Source of the DNA: Mucilaginibacter hurinus
GTDB lineage: Bacteria > Bacteroidota > Bacteroidia > Sphingobacteriales > Sphingobacteriaceae
Length of the DNA stretch: 64,000 bases
NCBI RefSeq assembly: GCF_003324525.1
Contig: NZ_QGDC01000009.1
Coordinates: 62,001-126,000, forward strand
Direction: 5' to 3'
The notes beneath the pieces are model-generated. The model did not search any database. It was given only the letters and a program-made list of their open reading frames with translations, and was not told the origin of the DNA. A program made the position numbers and the translations under genes. This document shows, one piece after another, positions 9,641-18,913 of this stretch. Position 1 is the first letter of the stretch. Each line of letters starts with the position of its first letter.

Positions 9641-10368
9641 GTTTATTCATACCCTGCTACGTTGATCAGTTTTACCCTAAGGCCGCTATCGCGACATTGC
9701 AGCTGCTTGAAAAATTGGGGCTTGATGTTGATTTTCCCTTAAGGCAAACCTGCTGCGGTCAGCCTATGGCCAATTCCGGCTTTGAGCATTTAACCGGCGG
9801 TTGTAACGAGTTGTTCGTTGATAATTTTGCCGCGTTCGATTATATCGTTTGCCCTTCAGGCAGTTGTACGCTGCACATAAAACAGCATCTGCACTCGCAT
9901 AAAAACGAAGCCGCCGCCACAGCCATCCGCGGTAAAGTTTATGAGCTGGTTGAATTTTTAACAGATATTATCAAGGTGAAACACCTGGAGGCAAGCTTTC
10001 CGCACAAGGTAGGCTTGCACCAAAGCTGTCATGGGCAGCGCGGGCTCCACCTGTCGCAAATGACGGAACTTGTAGCCGCACCGTATTCAAAACCCATGCA
10101 GTTGCTAAACATGGTAAAAGGCATCAACATGGTGCCGCTCAAACGCGCTGATGAATGCTGCGGCTTTGGCGGTACATTTTGTGTAACGGAAGAAGCCGTA
10201 TCCGTAAAAATGGGCAAAGACAGGGTGGAAGACCATGTTGTTGCCGGCGCGGAGTACATCACAGCGGCAGACCTGTCATGCCTGATGCACATGGAGGGCA
10301 TATTGCGCCGGCAAAACAGCCCGGTAAAAGTGATACACATAGCCCAAATTTTAAATGCAGCCTTATGA
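9631..10368 (+). CDS. lutA: LutA-like (Fe-S)-binding lactate utilisation protein
   Basis: This 245-residue protein of the CCG-domain family carries two cysteine-rich motifs, QTCCGQP (about residue 40) and DECCGFGGTFC (about 173-184), plus SCHGQRG. These match LutA/YkgE/GlpC-type subunits that bind a cubane cluster. With the next two products it should form the cytoplasmic L-lactate dehydrogenase complex (lactate to pyruvate). The ATG lies inside the kinase coding sequence and the stop overlaps the next ATG as ATGA at 10365-10368, giving tight coupling to the rhamnose genes. Confidence 0.9.
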   Translation: MRIGLFIPCYVDQFYPKAAIATLQLLEKLGLDVDFPLRQTCCGQPMANSGFEHLTGGCNELFVDNFAAFDYIVCPSGSCTLHIKQHLHSHKNEAAATAIRGKVYELVEFLTDIIKVKHLEASFPHKVGLHQSCHGQRGLHLSQMTELVAAPYSKPMQLLNMVKGINMVPLKRADECCGFGGTFCVTEEAVSVKMGKDRVEDHVVAGAEYITAADLSCLMHMEGILRRQNSPVKVIHIAQILNAAL

Positions 10369-11738
10369 AACAGAGCACGATGGACCACGCTGCAAGGGCA
10401 AACGATTTTAACAGGGATGAGGAACGGGTTAACTGGCATGATGAAACGTTATGGTGGATACGCCAAAAGCGCGACCTGTCTGTAAACCGTTTGCCCGAAT
10501 GGGAAGAACTGCGCGAAGCCGCATCGCAAATAAAACACAACGCGTTATCAAACCTGCATGGCTATTTACAGGCATTTGAGGCTAACGCCATTGCCAACGG
10601 CGTAAAAGTGCACTGGGCAGCAAATGCCGATGAGCATAACCGCATTGTGCATAATATTTTAAAAAGCCACGGCATAAACCGTATGGTAAAAAGTAAGTCA
10701 ATGCTTACCGAAGAATGTCACCTGAACGACTATCTTGCCGAAAATGGTATTGAAGTAATTGACTCCGATTTAGGCGAACGTATTGTACAACTGGCCAACG
10801 AGCCGCCCAGTCACATTGTGTTGCCATGCATCCACAAGAAAAAAGGAGAAATTGGCGACCTGTTTCACCGGCACTTAGGATCTGCCGAAGGCGAGACGGA
10901 CCCGCAAGTACTTACCGAAACCGCCCGCCAGCACCTGCGCGAAGTGTTTTTAACACGCAAGGCGGCGTTAACCGGCGTAAATTTCGCCGTGGCCGAAACC
11001 GGCGAGTTTGTAGTTTGTACCAACGAAGGTAACGCCGATATGGGCGCACACCTGGCAGATGTACATATAGCAGCCATGGGTATTGAAAAGATTATACCGT
11101 TACGTAAGCATTTAAGCATATTTTTAAGGTTGCTCACCCGCAGCGCCACCGGGCAGCCCATCACCACCTATTCCAGCCATTTTAAAACGCCTGCTGCAGG
11201 TAAAGAAATGCATGTAATACTGGTTGATAATGGCCGCAGTACGCAGCTTGGCCGCGAAGACTTCCGTAATTCCCTTAAATGCATACGCTGCGGCGCCTGT
11301 ATGAATACCTGCCCTGTATACCGGCGCAGCGGCGGCCACAGTTACCACAGCGCCATAGCCGGCCCCATAGGTTCAATACTGGCGCCCAACCTGGATATGA
11401 AACAACACGCCGATCTGCCCTTTGCCTCAACGCTTTGCGGCTCGTGTTCAAATGTGTGCCCGGTTAAAATAGATATTCACGACCAGCTGTACAAATGGCG
11501 GCAGGTTATTGTAAAAGAGGGCTACGCGCCCGAAGCAAAAAAACTAATGATGAAGGGGATGGCGCTAACCTTGTCGTCGCCGGCATTTTACCGGTTTGCG
11601 GGCAAGGCCGGCCGTACTGTGATGCGCCTGGCGCCATTTGCTGCCGGAAACAAGTTAAACCCCTGGTACAACCAGCGCGATATGCCCGAAGCCCCGGCAC
11701 AATCATTTGCCGAATGGTATAAAAAAAACAGGTTATGA
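10365..11738 (+). CDS. lutB: LutB-like iron-sulfur / LUD-domain protein
   Basis: I chose the ATG at 10365, overlapping the LutA stop, which gives 457 residues, the normal LutB length. The reading frame is open farther upstream, but that extension is antisense-like sequence over LutA. The N-terminal LUD domain ends near residue 300. Two 4Fe-4S motifs follow: CIRCGACMNTCP (about 306-317) and CGSCSNVCP (about 358-366). It should carry electrons from lactate in the LutABC complex. The C-terminus is the short basic tail usual for the family. Confidence 0.92.
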   Translation: MKQSTMDHAARANDFNRDEERVNWHDETLWWIRQKRDLSVNRLPEWEELREAASQIKHNALSNLHGYLQAFEANAIANGVKVHWAANADEHNRIVHNILKSHGINRMVKSKSMLTEECHLNDYLAENGIEVIDSDLGERIVQLANEPPSHIVLPCIHKKKGEIGDLFHRHLGSAEGETDPQVLTETARQHLREVFLTRKAALTGVNFAVAETGEFVVCTNEGNADMGAHLADVHIAAMGIEKIIPLRKHLSIFLRLLTRSATGQPITTYSSHFKTPAAGKEMHVILVDNGRSTQLGREDFRNSLKCIRCGACMNTCPVYRRSGGHSYHSAIAGPIGSILAPNLDMKQHADLPFASTLCGSCSNVCPVKIDIHDQLYKWRQVIVKEGYAPEAKKLMMKGMALTLSSPAFYRFAGKAGRTVMRLAPFAAGNKLNPWYNQRDMPEAPAQSFAEWYKKNRL

Positions 11739-12313
11739 GCAGCAGGAGCAATATACTCGCGGCCGTATTGGCCAATCAGCCGGATAACTCGCCGTTGCCT
11801 GATGTAAGCATTTTTAATGACCTGTACACCAGTGAGGATGCAGTGGAGAGGTTTATTGCAACAGCTATGGGTATTGGCAGCAGTGTACACCGTGTAGCCG
11901 GTATTGATGAAATAAACAAAGTAATAAGTGAGCGGTTTACGCACGGCCCGGTGGTATCAAACCTGTCGGGCATAAACAATGCATTAGCTGTTGATGACGA
12001 TAATTACCATGCCGCTGATGTGGAGCTGAGCGTTTTTAAAGTCCGTTTGGCTGTAGCAGAGAATGGTGCCTTGTGGTTAACCGAAGAGGATATACAAAAA
12101 CGGGTTTTGCCGTTTATATGCCAGCACCTTGCGCTGGTTGTTAACGCGGCTAATATAGTGGGCAGCATGCACCAGGCCTATGAACGTATAGGCAATGCCC
12201 GGTACAATTATGGTACCTTCATTTCAGGCCCGTCAAAAACAGCAGATATCGAGCAATCGCTGGTACTGGGCGCACACGGGCCGCGAAGTTTAACCGTTTT
12301 TATTATTGACTAG
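11735..12313 (+). CDS. lutC: LutC-like LUD-domain protein
   Basis: This 192-residue LUD domain protein overlaps the LutB stop by 4 nt (ATGA). Typical features are the N-terminal SSRSNILAAVLANQ helix, AVAENGALWLTEED and the C-terminal ISGPSKTADIEQSLVLGAHGP segment, which is the conserved ligand-binding loop of LutC/YkgG proteins. It is the third subunit of the L-lactate oxidation complex and the last gene of the rhamnose operon. The regulator gene begins 106 nt downstream. Confidence 0.9.
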   Translation: MSSRSNILAAVLANQPDNSPLPDVSIFNDLYTSEDAVERFIATAMGIGSSVHRVAGIDEINKVISERFTHGPVVSNLSGINNALAVDDDNYHAADVELSVFKVRLAVAENGALWLTEEDIQKRVLPFICQHLALVVNAANIVGSMHQAYERIGNARYNYGTFISGPSKTADIEQSLVLGAHGPRSLTVFIID

Positions 12314-12370
12314 CACAAAAACACCGGCCTTGGCAGCATTGGGCAGCGGGGAGGGCATATCGCCGCTAAA

Positions 12371-12406
12371 ATTGCTAAATTAGGCAATATTTTAGGTATT
12401 GATACC
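12371..12406. promoter_or_regulatory. Candidate operators upstream of the GntR-type regulator
   Basis: Two inverted repeats precede the regulator ATG at 12420. The first is ATTGC-N8-GCAAT at 12371-12388. The second is GGTAT-TG-ATACC at 12395-12406, a perfect 5+5 palindrome 13 nt before the start codon. Position and symmetry fit an autoregulatory operator for a dimeric winged-helix protein. I did not find the same sequence upstream of rhaT, so the link is tentative. Confidence 0.35.
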
Positions 12407-12419
12407 ATACTATCTGCTC

Positions 12420-13451
12420 ATGAAACCGCTAAGCATCTTTGAATATATTTTTATAGACGAGTATTCGGCCACGCCCAAATACCTGCAGATCTCCAATTCA
12501 ATAATGAAGGCGATTGAGGCAGGGCAGATAACTAAAGACCAGTTGCTGCCATCTATCAACGAGTTGAGTAATGTGCTTGAGGTATCACGCGATACAGCCG
12601 AACGGGGTTATAAGCACCTGAAAAAGATAGGCTTGCTGGGTTCGGTGCCGGGTAAGGGCTACTATATTATTAACACCGACCTGGTGCAAACCCTTAAAAT
12701 CTTCCTGCTTTTTAATAAACTGAGCGCGCATAAAAAAATCATTTATGATGCTTTTGTAAAAGCCATAGGCGACCACATAGCCGTAGACTTTTACATTTAC
12801 AACAATGATTTTAGCCTGTTTAAAAAGCTGTTGAACGAAAAAAAAGATAGTTACTCGCATTACGTTATTATTCCGCATTTTTTAGAGGACAGGGACAATG
12901 CGCATGAAGTGATAAACACTATCCCTAAAGAAAAACTGGTGTTGCTGGATAAGCAGGTTAAAGGCGTAAACGGAGAGTATGCGGCGGTTTATCAGAATTT
13001 CGACAAGGACATTTATACTGCTTTAGAGAGTGCGCTTAGTCGGCTAAGTAATTACAATACGTTGAAGGTGTTATTCCCCAAACGCAGTTATTTCCCGGTG
13101 GAGATATTAAAGGGCTTTAACCGTTTTTGCCATCAATATGCCTTTACGGGTAAAGTTGTGTATGATATAGGGGCCGAGCCGATAGCTGAGGGGGAGGTGT
13201 ATATTATTTTAATGGAGGACGACCTGGTCACCGTTATCGAAAAAATTATCAGTCAGAAATTAATTGTTGGCGAGCAGGTAGGGGTAATATCCTATAATGA
13301 AACCCCGCTTAAAAAAATAATCCTGAACGGGATCACTACCATATCAACAGACTTTGAAAAGATGGGTGCTATGGCCGCTGAACTTATCCTGCAAAACTTA
13401 AAGCAACAGGTTGAGGTTCCTTTTTATCTTACTTTAAGGGCATCGTTGTAG
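12420..13451 (+). CDS. GntR-type winged-helix regulator with periplasmic-binding-protein-like sensor domain
   Basis: The ATG at 12420 is chosen because MKPLSIFEYIFIDEYSATP begins the conserved region; an upstream in-frame start would only add seven residues. The protein has 343 residues. The winged helix (about 15-85) contains SINELSNVLEVSRDTAERGY and ends with GLLGSVPGKGYYI. The remainder is a LacI/PBP1-type ligand domain that ends in IEKIISQKLIVGEQVGVISY and a conserved TTISTDFEKMGAMAAELIL tail. This architecture is typical of Bacteroidota sugar regulators. Its place just after the rhamnose/lactate operon suggests it senses rhamnose or a pathway intermediate. Confidence 0.85.
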   Translation: MKPLSIFEYIFIDEYSATPKYLQISNSIMKAIEAGQITKDQLLPSINELSNVLEVSRDTAERGYKHLKKIGLLGSVPGKGYYIINTDLVQTLKIFLLFNKLSAHKKIIYDAFVKAIGDHIAVDFYIYNNDFSLFKKLLNEKKDSYSHYVIIPHFLEDRDNAHEVINTIPKEKLVLLDKQVKGVNGEYAAVYQNFDKDIYTALESALSRLSNYNTLKVLFPKRSYFPVEILKGFNRFCHQYAFTGKVVYDIGAEPIAEGEVYIILMEDDLVTVIEKIISQKLIVGEQVGVISYNETPLKKIILNGITTISTDFEKMGAMAAELILQNLKQQVEVPFYLTLRASL

Positions 13452-13456
13452 GTGAA

Positions 13457-14345
13457 CGTCATCGCGAGGCACGAAGCAATCTCTTTAGACTGTTCAGCCA
13501 GTGCGTCGTTAGGATCGGATGTGTGCCATATCATTGCCAGTGGATGTACTTTTTCTTTTTCCGCAAAAGAAAAAGTACCAAAAAGAAAACTCCCGGCTGC
13601 GCCTGACCCTGTTAAAGTTAGTGCTAATGCACTGCCAATGCTACCCGTGCCAGCCGATGCCGGTTTTTGCGGTGAACTTCTGTTCGTCAGGCTCTATATT
13701 CTCTTTTGTAATGTCTTTAAACTAATTAAGTATATAAATAACCGTCATTGCGAGGAACGAAGCAATCTACATGCTTGTCATACCTGCGGCGCTTCGTTAG
13801 GCTTGGTAAAGTGTTTTGCCGAAAGCCAGTGGATGTACTTTTTCTTTTTCCGCAAAAGAAAAAGTACCAAAAAGAAAACTCCCGGTTGCGCCTGACCCTG
13901 TTAAAGTTAGTACTATGGCACTGCCAATGCTACCCGTGCCAGCCGATGCCGGTTTTTGCGGTGAACTTCTGTTCGTCAGGCTCTATACTCTCTTTTGTAA
14001 TGTCTTCAAACGAATTAAGTATATAACCGCCATTGCGAGGTACGAAGCAATCTACATGCTTGTCATACCTGCGGCGCTTCGTTAGGCTCGGTAAAGTGCT
14101 TTGCCGAAAGCCAGTGGATGTACTTTTTCTTTTTCCGCAAAAGAAAAAGTACCAAAAAGAAAACTCCCGGCTGCGCCTGACCCTGTTAAAGTTAGTACTA
14201 TGGCACTGCCAATGCTACCCGTGCCAGCCGATGCCGGATTTTAAGGTGAACTTCTGTTCGTCAGGCTCTATACTCTCTTTTGTAATGTCTTTAAACTAAT
14301 AAGTATATAAATAACCGTCATTGCGAGGAACGAAGCAATCTCTTT
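13457..14345 (+). repeat. R1 repeat cluster: three tandem units plus a terminal fragment
   Basis: Units lie at 13457-13694, 13743-13983 and 14028-14268, with a period of about 285-289 bp. A further copy of only the end motif sits at 14316-14345. Each unit starts CGTC-ATTGCGAGG-ACGAAGCAAT, holds the perfect hairpin GTACTTTTTCTTTT / AAAAGAAAAAGTAC around a CCGC loop, then CTCCCGGCTGCGCCTGACC, GTGCCAGCCGATGCCGG and CTTCTGTTCGTCAGGCTC. Short ORFs run through the units in several frames at once, so they are not genes. Between units lies a variable AT-rich spacer with TCTTTTGTAATGTCTT. Confidence 0.9.
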
Positions 14346-14580
14346 AAGGCTTGTTACGCCGAATATTTCCTTTATTAATGCAAGACCTCTTGCAGAAAAC
14401 AATGCATACACCCTTACAGAAATGACGTTTCAGGCTTGGTAACGTTCTTTAGTGACGACCTTATTAGGAACTGCGTTTATGAAGCCATAGCATGTGGTGG
14501 CGCAGAGATTGCCTTGTCCCTTGCAATGAAAGCCCGGTGATAACTAAGATTTTTACTTTTGAATTTTGACTTTATCTTTA
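14346..14580. other. Intergenic remnant without recognisable gene
   Basis: About 235 bp between the R1 cluster and the acyl-CoA synthetase gene. It contains degraded R1-like fragments (CAGGCTTGGTAACGTTCTTTAGTGACG, GCAGAGATTGCCTTGTCCC in part) and ends in an AT-rich stretch of the TTTTGAATTTTGACTTT type. No gene or clear terminator is visible. Confidence 0.5.
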
Positions 14581-16491
14581 TCAATCCCCAATCTCTTCGC
14601 CAGCATACAATCCCTCAATCACATCAGCGTATTTCTTTTCAATCACTTTGCGTTTGGCTTTCATGGTAGGGGTTATCTCGCCTTCTTCCATGCTGAATGG
14701 CTTGCGTTTTATGGTGAAGTTTTTGATACGCTCAAACTTGGCCAGTTCGTTGGATAGCTGGCGTATATCCTGGTTTATCCACTGGATGATCTCGTTGTCG
14801 TCAATAAAAGGTTCCGGCTTTTCAAACCAGGCATCTTTGAGGCCGAATTTTTCCTGCATGGCATCTCTTGACGGAATTATAATAGCAGTAACATAATCAC
14901 GTTTGTCGCCCAACAAAAATACCCCCTCAATCTTCGGACTTTTCAGGTAGGTATTCTCTACCGGCGTGGGGTAAATGTTTTTCCCGTAGGCGTTAACCAG
15001 CATGTTTTTCAGCCTGTCGGTTATTTGCAGGTTGCCCTTAAAAAAGCGGCCGATATCACCGGTATGAAACCATCCGCCCTTATCAATAGCCGCGGCGGTT
15101 TCTTCGGGCTTGTTCCAGTAGCCTTTCATTACACAATGGCCCCGCACAATAATCTCGCCCTCTTCCGACTGAAAATCGGGCTTAAAGCTTTCGTGCGTTT
15201 GTACAGTATATATCTTCTTGGTATCCACATTTTGTATGGCTACCTCAATGCCGGGTATAATACGGCCTACCGTGCCATAAACCTGGCGGTCATTCTCGGT
15301 AACTGACATTACCGGCGATGTTTCTGTAAGTCCGAACCCTTCGAGTACTTTAATACCGAGGTCACCAAAAAACTCACCTACATTTTTAGGCAGCGCGCCG
15401 CCGCCAGACAGGATGAACTTTAAGCGCCCGCCTGTTTTTTCTTTTATCTTACCAAATACCAGCTTATCGGCCAGGGCGTGCTGTGTGCTTAACCATATAC
15501 CCGGCGTTTTACCGGCCTCTTTTGTTTCGCGGTATTTACGGCCAATGCCTAACGCCCAATTAAATATACCTGTCTTAACACCGCCTCCGGCCGTGCCTGC
15601 TTTTACTGCTTTATCCTGTATGCGTTCAAGCAGCCGGGGTACGCAGTTCATAATTGTAGGCTTCACTTCGGCCATGTTTTTGGCTAGCAGGTCAATGCTT
15701 TGCGCAAACACCATTTTACAGCCTACCGTCAGGCAAACATGATAGGTGGCCGTACGCTCAAACACGTGAGACAGCGGCAAAAACGACAGAAATACATCAT
15801 TTTCAGTTACCACGGTTATTTGCATCAGGCTGGCCCAAACGTTGGCTGTAAGGTTATCATGCGTTAGCATAACACCCTTGGGCGTGCCTGTGGTGCCCGA
15901 TGTGTAAATCAGGCATGACAGGTCTGACGGCAATATCGCTTCGCGCGCAATATCAATGGCTCGCCGGTGTGCCGCTACTATTTTCAGTCCCTCATCAATA
16001 ACCTGTTTAAAGTTGATAACCCCCGCTTTAAGTACAATATTTATATGCTTGGCATGGTCGTCAAAGGCCGGTATTATACGTATTAATTTAGGGCAGTTGT
16101 TAGCCACTTTTGCTACTTTACGGAGCAGGAACGGGTTACCCACAAGGATGGTGCGCGCGCCCGAGTCGTTCAGGATATATTCAATATCGGCTTCGCTAAG
16201 GGTAGGATAGATAGAGGTGTTTACGGCGCCTATCTGTTGCAAAGCCTGGTCGTAATAAACAAAATCGGGTCCGTTTTCAATAATCAGGGCCAGGTGGTCG
16301 CCTTTTTTGATACCAATGCTCAGGAACCATGCCGATATGGCGTCGATCTTTTCAAGGGCTTCTTTATAGGATATATCCACCCAGGTACCGTTTACCTTAT
16401 GACTTAAAAACGGATGCGTATCGGGGTGCACGTTAGCAACAACGTTGCGTATTAAGCCGGGAATAGTAGTAAGCTTATTTTCGAAGACCAT
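14581..16491 (-). CDS. Long-chain fatty-acid--CoA ligase (AMP-forming)
   Basis: The 636-residue protein belongs to the ANL superfamily. The adenylation loop YTSGTTGTPKGVMLTH lies near residues 192-207, with GFGLTETSP (about 370) and the YxxTGDIG motif as WFHTGDIG (about 472); the C-terminal hinge is DRLKNMLVNAYGKNIYPTPVE. It should activate long-chain fatty acids with ATP and CoA. Its length and the FLPLSHVFER segment fit the long-chain (FACL/FAA) group common in Bacteroidota. It is monocistronic, with a promoter box TAGATTTG 22 nt upstream of the ATG on the minus strand. Confidence 0.9.
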   Translation of the reverse strand: MVFENKLTTIPGLIRNVVANVHPDTHPFLSHKVNGTWVDISYKEALEKIDAISAWFLSIGIKKGDHLALIIENGPDFVYYDQALQQIGAVNTSIYPTLSEADIEYILNDSGARTILVGNPFLLRKVAKVANNCPKLIRIIPAFDDHAKHINIVLKAGVINFKQVIDEGLKIVAAHRRAIDIAREAILPSDLSCLIYTSGTTGTPKGVMLTHDNLTANVWASLMQITVVTENDVFLSFLPLSHVFERTATYHVCLTVGCKMVFAQSIDLLAKNMAEVKPTIMNCVPRLLERIQDKAVKAGTAGGGVKTGIFNWALGIGRKYRETKEAGKTPGIWLSTQHALADKLVFGKIKEKTGGRLKFILSGGGALPKNVGEFFGDLGIKVLEGFGLTETSPVMSVTENDRQVYGTVGRIIPGIEVAIQNVDTKKIYTVQTHESFKPDFQSEEGEIIVRGHCVMKGYWNKPEETAAAIDKGGWFHTGDIGRFFKGNLQITDRLKNMLVNAYGKNIYPTPVENTYLKSPKIEGVFLLGDKRDYVTAIIIPSRDAMQEKFGLKDAWFEKPEPFIDDNEIIQWINQDIRQLSNELAKFERIKNFTIKRKPFSMEEGEITPTMKAKRKVIEKKYADVIEGLYAGEEIGD

Positions 16492-16512
16492 TTACTAACG
16501 GGGTTTATAGCA

Positions 16513-16520
16513 CAAATCTA
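16513..16520 (-). promoter_or_regulatory. TAnnTTTG -7 box for the acyl-CoA ligase gene
   Basis: On the minus strand this reads TAGATTTG, an exact match to the Bacteroidota -7 consensus TAnnTTTG. It lies 21 nt before the ligase ATG. No good TTTG -33 box is found at the right distance. Confidence 0.5.
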
Positions 16521-16542
16521 TATTATTTTTGCAAAATGTCTG

Positions 16543-16573
16543 ATTGTATGAAGTTATTAAGTTTTTAGTTTTG
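16543..16573 (+). promoter_or_regulatory. Bacteroidota-type promoter for the GH13 gene
   Basis: The -33 element ATTG (16543-16546) is followed after 19 nt by TAGTTTTG (16566-16573), matching TTTG-N19-21-TAnnTTTG in 3 of 4 and all specified positions. Transcription would start near 16580, about 40 nt before the ATG at 16620. Confidence 0.6.
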
Positions 16574-16619
16574 CCCATCTGTTAAACTAATCAAATTAAT
16601 AAATCAGACCTCCCGTTAC

Positions 16620-18746
16620 ATGAAAAAATATCTTTTGCCGCTATTGCTGACAGGTATACTTAATATCTGCTGCGCGCAAACAAACCTTGTTCCCAAAAAG
16701 GTGATAATGCAGGGGTTTACTATGGGGCCCTATTGGGACGGCACGGCATGGGATACCGCGCATACCTGGGGCGTACCGTGCCCTAACGATAAGCAATCAT
16801 TGCCGCAAACCGATGTTTGGTTTTACGACAGGCTTTCGCAAAAGGCTAATGAGATAGCCGCAAGCGGCATTACGGCGGTGTGGCTCCCCTCGTTCCCTAA
16901 GGGCAGCGGTGGTTATTACGGCTTTGCTTTGAAACCCAAGTACGCGCCGGGAGGAATATATGATGTAGGCTACGGCATATTTGATGATTACGACCTGGGC
17001 GATAAAGTTCAGAACGGCACTTTAGAAACACGTTACGGCTCGCGTAACCAGCTTACGCGTTGTATAGCTACCCTGCGTGCCAACGGGTTAGAAGCTTACC
17101 ATGATTTTGTGGTGAACCAGCGTAACGGCCTTAACATAAAGCCGGTTGCGCCGCATTACCAGGTGTTAGGATATAAAGACGCTTATGGTAATGATAACGG
17201 CGGCAGGTTCCCCAAATACGCGGGCGACTTTGCCCAGTACGGCACGATACCGGGTGCCCCCGGCGATACCGACCTGCCATCGCTGTTATACCCGGACGGC
17301 ACGCCTACCGGCGATAAGGAAACACGCTGGGGGCCTGATTTTGCACACATAACAGGGCAAAAAAACATAAACGGTACTACCGGGGTGTGGTGTGCCGAGC
17401 AGATAAAAATTGCCGGCGACTGGCTGGTGCGCGCTACCGGGGTGCAGGGCTACCGGCTTGATAATGCCTCGGGCATATCATGGAACTTCCTGCGCGACTT
17501 TGTGAATTATGGCGCTATGAAGGGCAAGTTTTCAATGGCCGAACTGGTGGGTACCTGGTACAGCAACTACCAGCTACAGGAGTGGCTGGAAAAGAGCATT
17601 GGCGAAAAGGGAAACAACTTTACCATGATGGACCAAATGCTGCAGCCGCTGCTTATTGCTATCTGCAAAACTGACAAGTATAAAATTGGCGCGCTGCAAT
17701 CTAAATACCTCAGCTGGAACAGTAAAGATAGCAGCCGGCTGGTAAATGCCATTAACCCGCAGCAAAAGCCGGAGAATCCCGGCAAATTCAGCGGCTACCG
17801 CAGCGTAATGGCTATTGACCCCGAGCAGGCAGTTACAGTGTTAAACGAGGCAGATATGGAAACGCCGATAGGCACCATGCCGCGCGTTGCGCTGCCTAAA
17901 GAGTGTTTGCTGGGTTACGCTTACATCCTTACTATTGGCTATGGTACACCGCTGATAGCCTCAAAAGACTGGAATACCGACGCGGGTAGCTACGGGGCCA
18001 CCATGATAGGTAAGAAAACGCTTAATCAGCATTTAAATAAGTTAATATGGTGCCATAACTTTATTACCACAGGCGGCCTAACCAACGAGCAGGTGGCGGG
18101 TAACGGGTATGTTTACGCCTTTCAAAAAACAGGTGGAAGCCAGGCCATGGTTTTTTTAAACAGCGATCAGCAAAATGATATTTCGGTAACGGTAAACACC
18201 ACTATACCCAATGGTACTGTTTTGACAGACTATACCGACCATGACGCTAACGCTACTGTAACAAACGGACAGATAACTGTAAAGGTACCGGCCAATATTA
18301 ATGGCAGGGGTTACCTGGTGCTGGCTCGCCCCGGTATAACAGGTACTTATAAAATCCCGTCGGCCGATATTACACAGGAGTGGGAAGGAAATAAGGATTT
18401 GGGTATTAAACCGGCAAGCGGTACCCGGCAGGAAGTATGCCGTATATGGGTTGATGGCAATAAAAAACTTACATCAAAAATGCTTGACTATTATACCGCG
18501 GGATGGTCGCGCGGCAGCAACCTGGTGCTTGAGGTTTGTAAACTGCTGCCGGGTAATACGCTGTCGAAGCCGGTGGCGTCGCGCACGTTTACATCCGCGC
18601 AGCCGGGGCAGGAGTTAACATACACCACAAAGGGTACACCTGCCTGTTACGTTATCAATATAAAAGGAAACAACCTGCCTGCAGGCGAAAGCAACTGGTG
18701 GTTTAAACTGCAAAATACCTATACGGCACCGCCGAAATTTAATTAG
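16620..18746 (+). CDS. Secreted GH13 (alpha-amylase family) glycoside hydrolase
   Basis: This 708-residue protein has an N-terminal signal peptide (about residues 1-20, ending CCAQT). The GH13 barrel is recognisable from region I DFVVNQ (about 161-166), region II GYRLDNA with the nucleophile Asp near 281, and region III MAELVG with the acid Glu near 306. Region IV appears as LNEAD (about 409) rather than the usual NHD. Residues about 500-570 form a beta domain. The last 140 residues, rich in beta strands with AGWSRGSNLVLEVCKLL, look like an extra domain. It probably degrades an alpha-glucan in the periplasm or outside. No Sus genes are adjacent. Confidence 0.85.
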   Translation: MKKYLLPLLLTGILNICCAQTNLVPKKVIMQGFTMGPYWDGTAWDTAHTWGVPCPNDKQSLPQTDVWFYDRLSQKANEIAASGITAVWLPSFPKGSGGYYGFALKPKYAPGGIYDVGYGIFDDYDLGDKVQNGTLETRYGSRNQLTRCIATLRANGLEAYHDFVVNQRNGLNIKPVAPHYQVLGYKDAYGNDNGGRFPKYAGDFAQYGTIPGAPGDTDLPSLLYPDGTPTGDKETRWGPDFAHITGQKNINGTTGVWCAEQIKIAGDWLVRATGVQGYRLDNASGISWNFLRDFVNYGAMKGKFSMAELVGTWYSNYQLQEWLEKSIGEKGNNFTMMDQMLQPLLIAICKTDKYKIGALQSKYLSWNSKDSSRLVNAINPQQKPENPGKFSGYRSVMAIDPEQAVTVLNEADMETPIGTMPRVALPKECLLGYAYILTIGYGTPLIASKDWNTDAGSYGATMIGKKTLNQHLNKLIWCHNFITTGGLTNEQVAGNGYVYAFQKTGGSQAMVFLNSDQQNDISVTVNTTIPNGTVLTDYTDHDANATVTNGQITVKVPANINGRGYLVLARPGITGTYKIPSADITQEWEGNKDLGIKPASGTRQEVCRIWVDGNKKLTSKMLDYYTAGWSRGSNLVLEVCKLLPGNTLSKPVASRTFTSAQPGQELTYTTKGTPACYVINIKGNNLPAGESNWWFKLQNTYTAPPKFN

Positions 18747-18814
18747 CATCCAAGTTGCAACACAATGCCTTGCAAGTGTGGCGGAAGGGCTGCGGCAGGA
18801 GCGGCTATGAACTG

Positions 18815-18860
18815 CAAGGAAAACGCCCCCTCACCCTTGGAAAGGGCGGGGGGTGAGGCA
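18815..18860. repeat. Isolated copy of the CCTCACCC...GGTGAGGC repeat (R2)
   Basis: The segment CCCCCTCACCCTTGGAAAGG...GGGGGGTGAGGC is a dispersed imperfect palindrome that also occurs at 3.0-3.3, 33.8-33.9, 49.7-49.9, 50.9 and 56 kb. It lies between the convergent GH13 and iscA-like genes. Confidence 0.75.
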
Positions 18861-18913
18861 CAAAAAAAGGCACCCGTTTGGGCGCCTACTGCTATTTTTT
18901 TGTTTCCTGATAT

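Noticed and set aside
10155..10364. Upstream extension of the LutB reading frame
   Set aside because: It runs over the end of lutA in another frame; the ATGA overlap at 10365 gives the normal LutB start and length.
13457..14300. ORFs of 60-150 codons over the R1 copies here and at 33.3, 41.6-41.9 and 51-52.6 kb
   Set aside because: Several frames and both strands stay open over the same DNA, starts and ends differ between copies, and the DNA rather than one protein frame is conserved. They are repeats, not genes.
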